This document shows, one piece after another, positions 33,064 to 33,112 of a stretch of DNA of 33,112 nt; positions within the stretch are counted from its first letter, which is position 1; each line of letters opens with the position of its first letter. Source of the stretch: Streptosporangiales bacterium (GTDB lineage: Bacteria; Actinomycetota; Actinomycetes; Streptosporangiales; WHSR01); assembly GCA_009379995.1 (NCBI GenBank), contig WHSR01000065.1, forward strand, positions 1 to 33,112. The letters run 5' to 3'. A program made the translations under genes and the position numbers. The notes below the pieces were generated by a model. The model did no database searches. It was not told the DNA's origin and saw nothing but the letters and a program-made list of their open reading frames with translations.

Positions 33064-33112
33064 ATGCCAGAGTCGAGGGGCCGCAAGCCGCGCAGGCGGC
33101 TGTCGCCGTCGC
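33064..33112 (+). CDS. Start of a basic protein, cut by window end
   Basis: ATG 33064 after a GGGGGG stretch opens MPESRGRKPRRRLSPS and stays open to the end. The strongly basic start is all that can be seen. It may still belong to the element or mark resident DNA; unknown. Confidence 0.4.
   Translation, partial: MPESRGRKPRRRLSPS

Larger units (their letters stand above)
26421..33112. mobile_element. Integrative element (AICE, pSAM2-like) at tRNA-Ser, right end outside window
   Basis: The 3' end of a tRNA gene is followed at once by an integrase pointing at it, then an excisionase, a TraB/FtsK translocase, a row of small coupled genes and a divergent GntR/UTRA regulator. This is the layout of actinomycete integrative and conjugative elements. 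Base composition looks lower in GC than the flanking chromosome. The attachment core should lie within the 3' half of the tRNA. Its second copy was not found before the window ends, so the length is unknown. No replication initiator (RepSA, RepAM or prim-pol) is visible in the part seen. Confidence 0.88.

Noticed and set aside
1..33112. CRISPR array
   Set aside because: No regularly spaced repeats were seen in any part of the window.
1..33112. General sequencing indels as the cause of all frameshifts
   Set aside because: Long genes such as the 984-aa regulator, the GH42 enzyme and the integrase are intact; breaks are confined to the element and the decayed operon. Single-site errors in the C runs cannot be excluded.

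Overview
The window is GC-rich, tightly packed DNA from an actinomycete chromosome. Pointers to this are the many GTG/TTG starts, 4-bp gene overlaps, a LAL-type LuxR regulator, a SigC-like ECF sigma factor, type VII secretion (T7SS)-type small proteins, a family-42 galactosidase sugar operon without its own ATPase, and a pSAM2-like integrative element (AICE) in a tRNA-Ser gene. The genus cannot be fixed from the sequence; a filamentous actinomycete (Micromonosporales or a relative) is a guess.

Layout. 1-5.9 kb: 3' part of a secreted, proline-rich surface protein; a formylglycine-generating enzyme with both copper/active-site cysteines; a 984-aa LAL regulator. 5.9-7.2 kb: two overlapping clpP genes read leftwards, the first with an intact Ser-His-Asp triad, the second with Gly in place of the nucleophilic Ser. 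7.4-14.5 kb: a beta-galactoside operon (Tat lipoprotein, two permeases, GH42 enzyme, DeoR regulator, GalT) with clear promoter elements. 14.5-16.0 kb: an 82-bp palindromic repeat-like element, then an ECF sigma factor and a zinc-finger membrane anti-sigma candidate.

16.0-20.9 kb: two tandem copies of a three-gene cassette (SAV_915/SseB-like protein, EspC-like T7SS target, WXG-type protein with a glycine-rich hydrophobic C-terminus). Each copy has its own matching promoter region, and a four-helix membrane protein follows. 21.0-25.1 kb: an intact TetR/QsdR-type regulator and a promoter with a palindromic operator face a dipeptide/oligopeptide ABC operon wrecked by two frameshifts and at least two internal deletions. 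25.3-26.2 kb: an SMP-30/gluconolactonase-like protein.

26.3-33.1 kb: tRNA-Ser(GCU) followed by an AICE whose far end lies beyond the window. It holds a tyrosine integrase, a Phd-like antitoxin homologue with a 26-bp operator palindrome, an AlpA-like excisionase, a TraB/FtsK translocase, five small genes and a divergent GntR/UTRA regulator. The TraB C-terminal winged helix is in the -1 frame behind a canonical C_CCC_CCG slippery heptamer. The GntR gene is also split between two frames, and no replication initiator is present in the visible part.

The most interesting points are the TraB frame switch, the hexamer array next to it, the duplicated T7SS cassette and the serine-less ClpP paired with an active one. 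Frameshifts cluster in the mobile element and the decayed operon while long neighbouring genes are intact, so they look biological rather than a general sequencing problem. That remains an inference.
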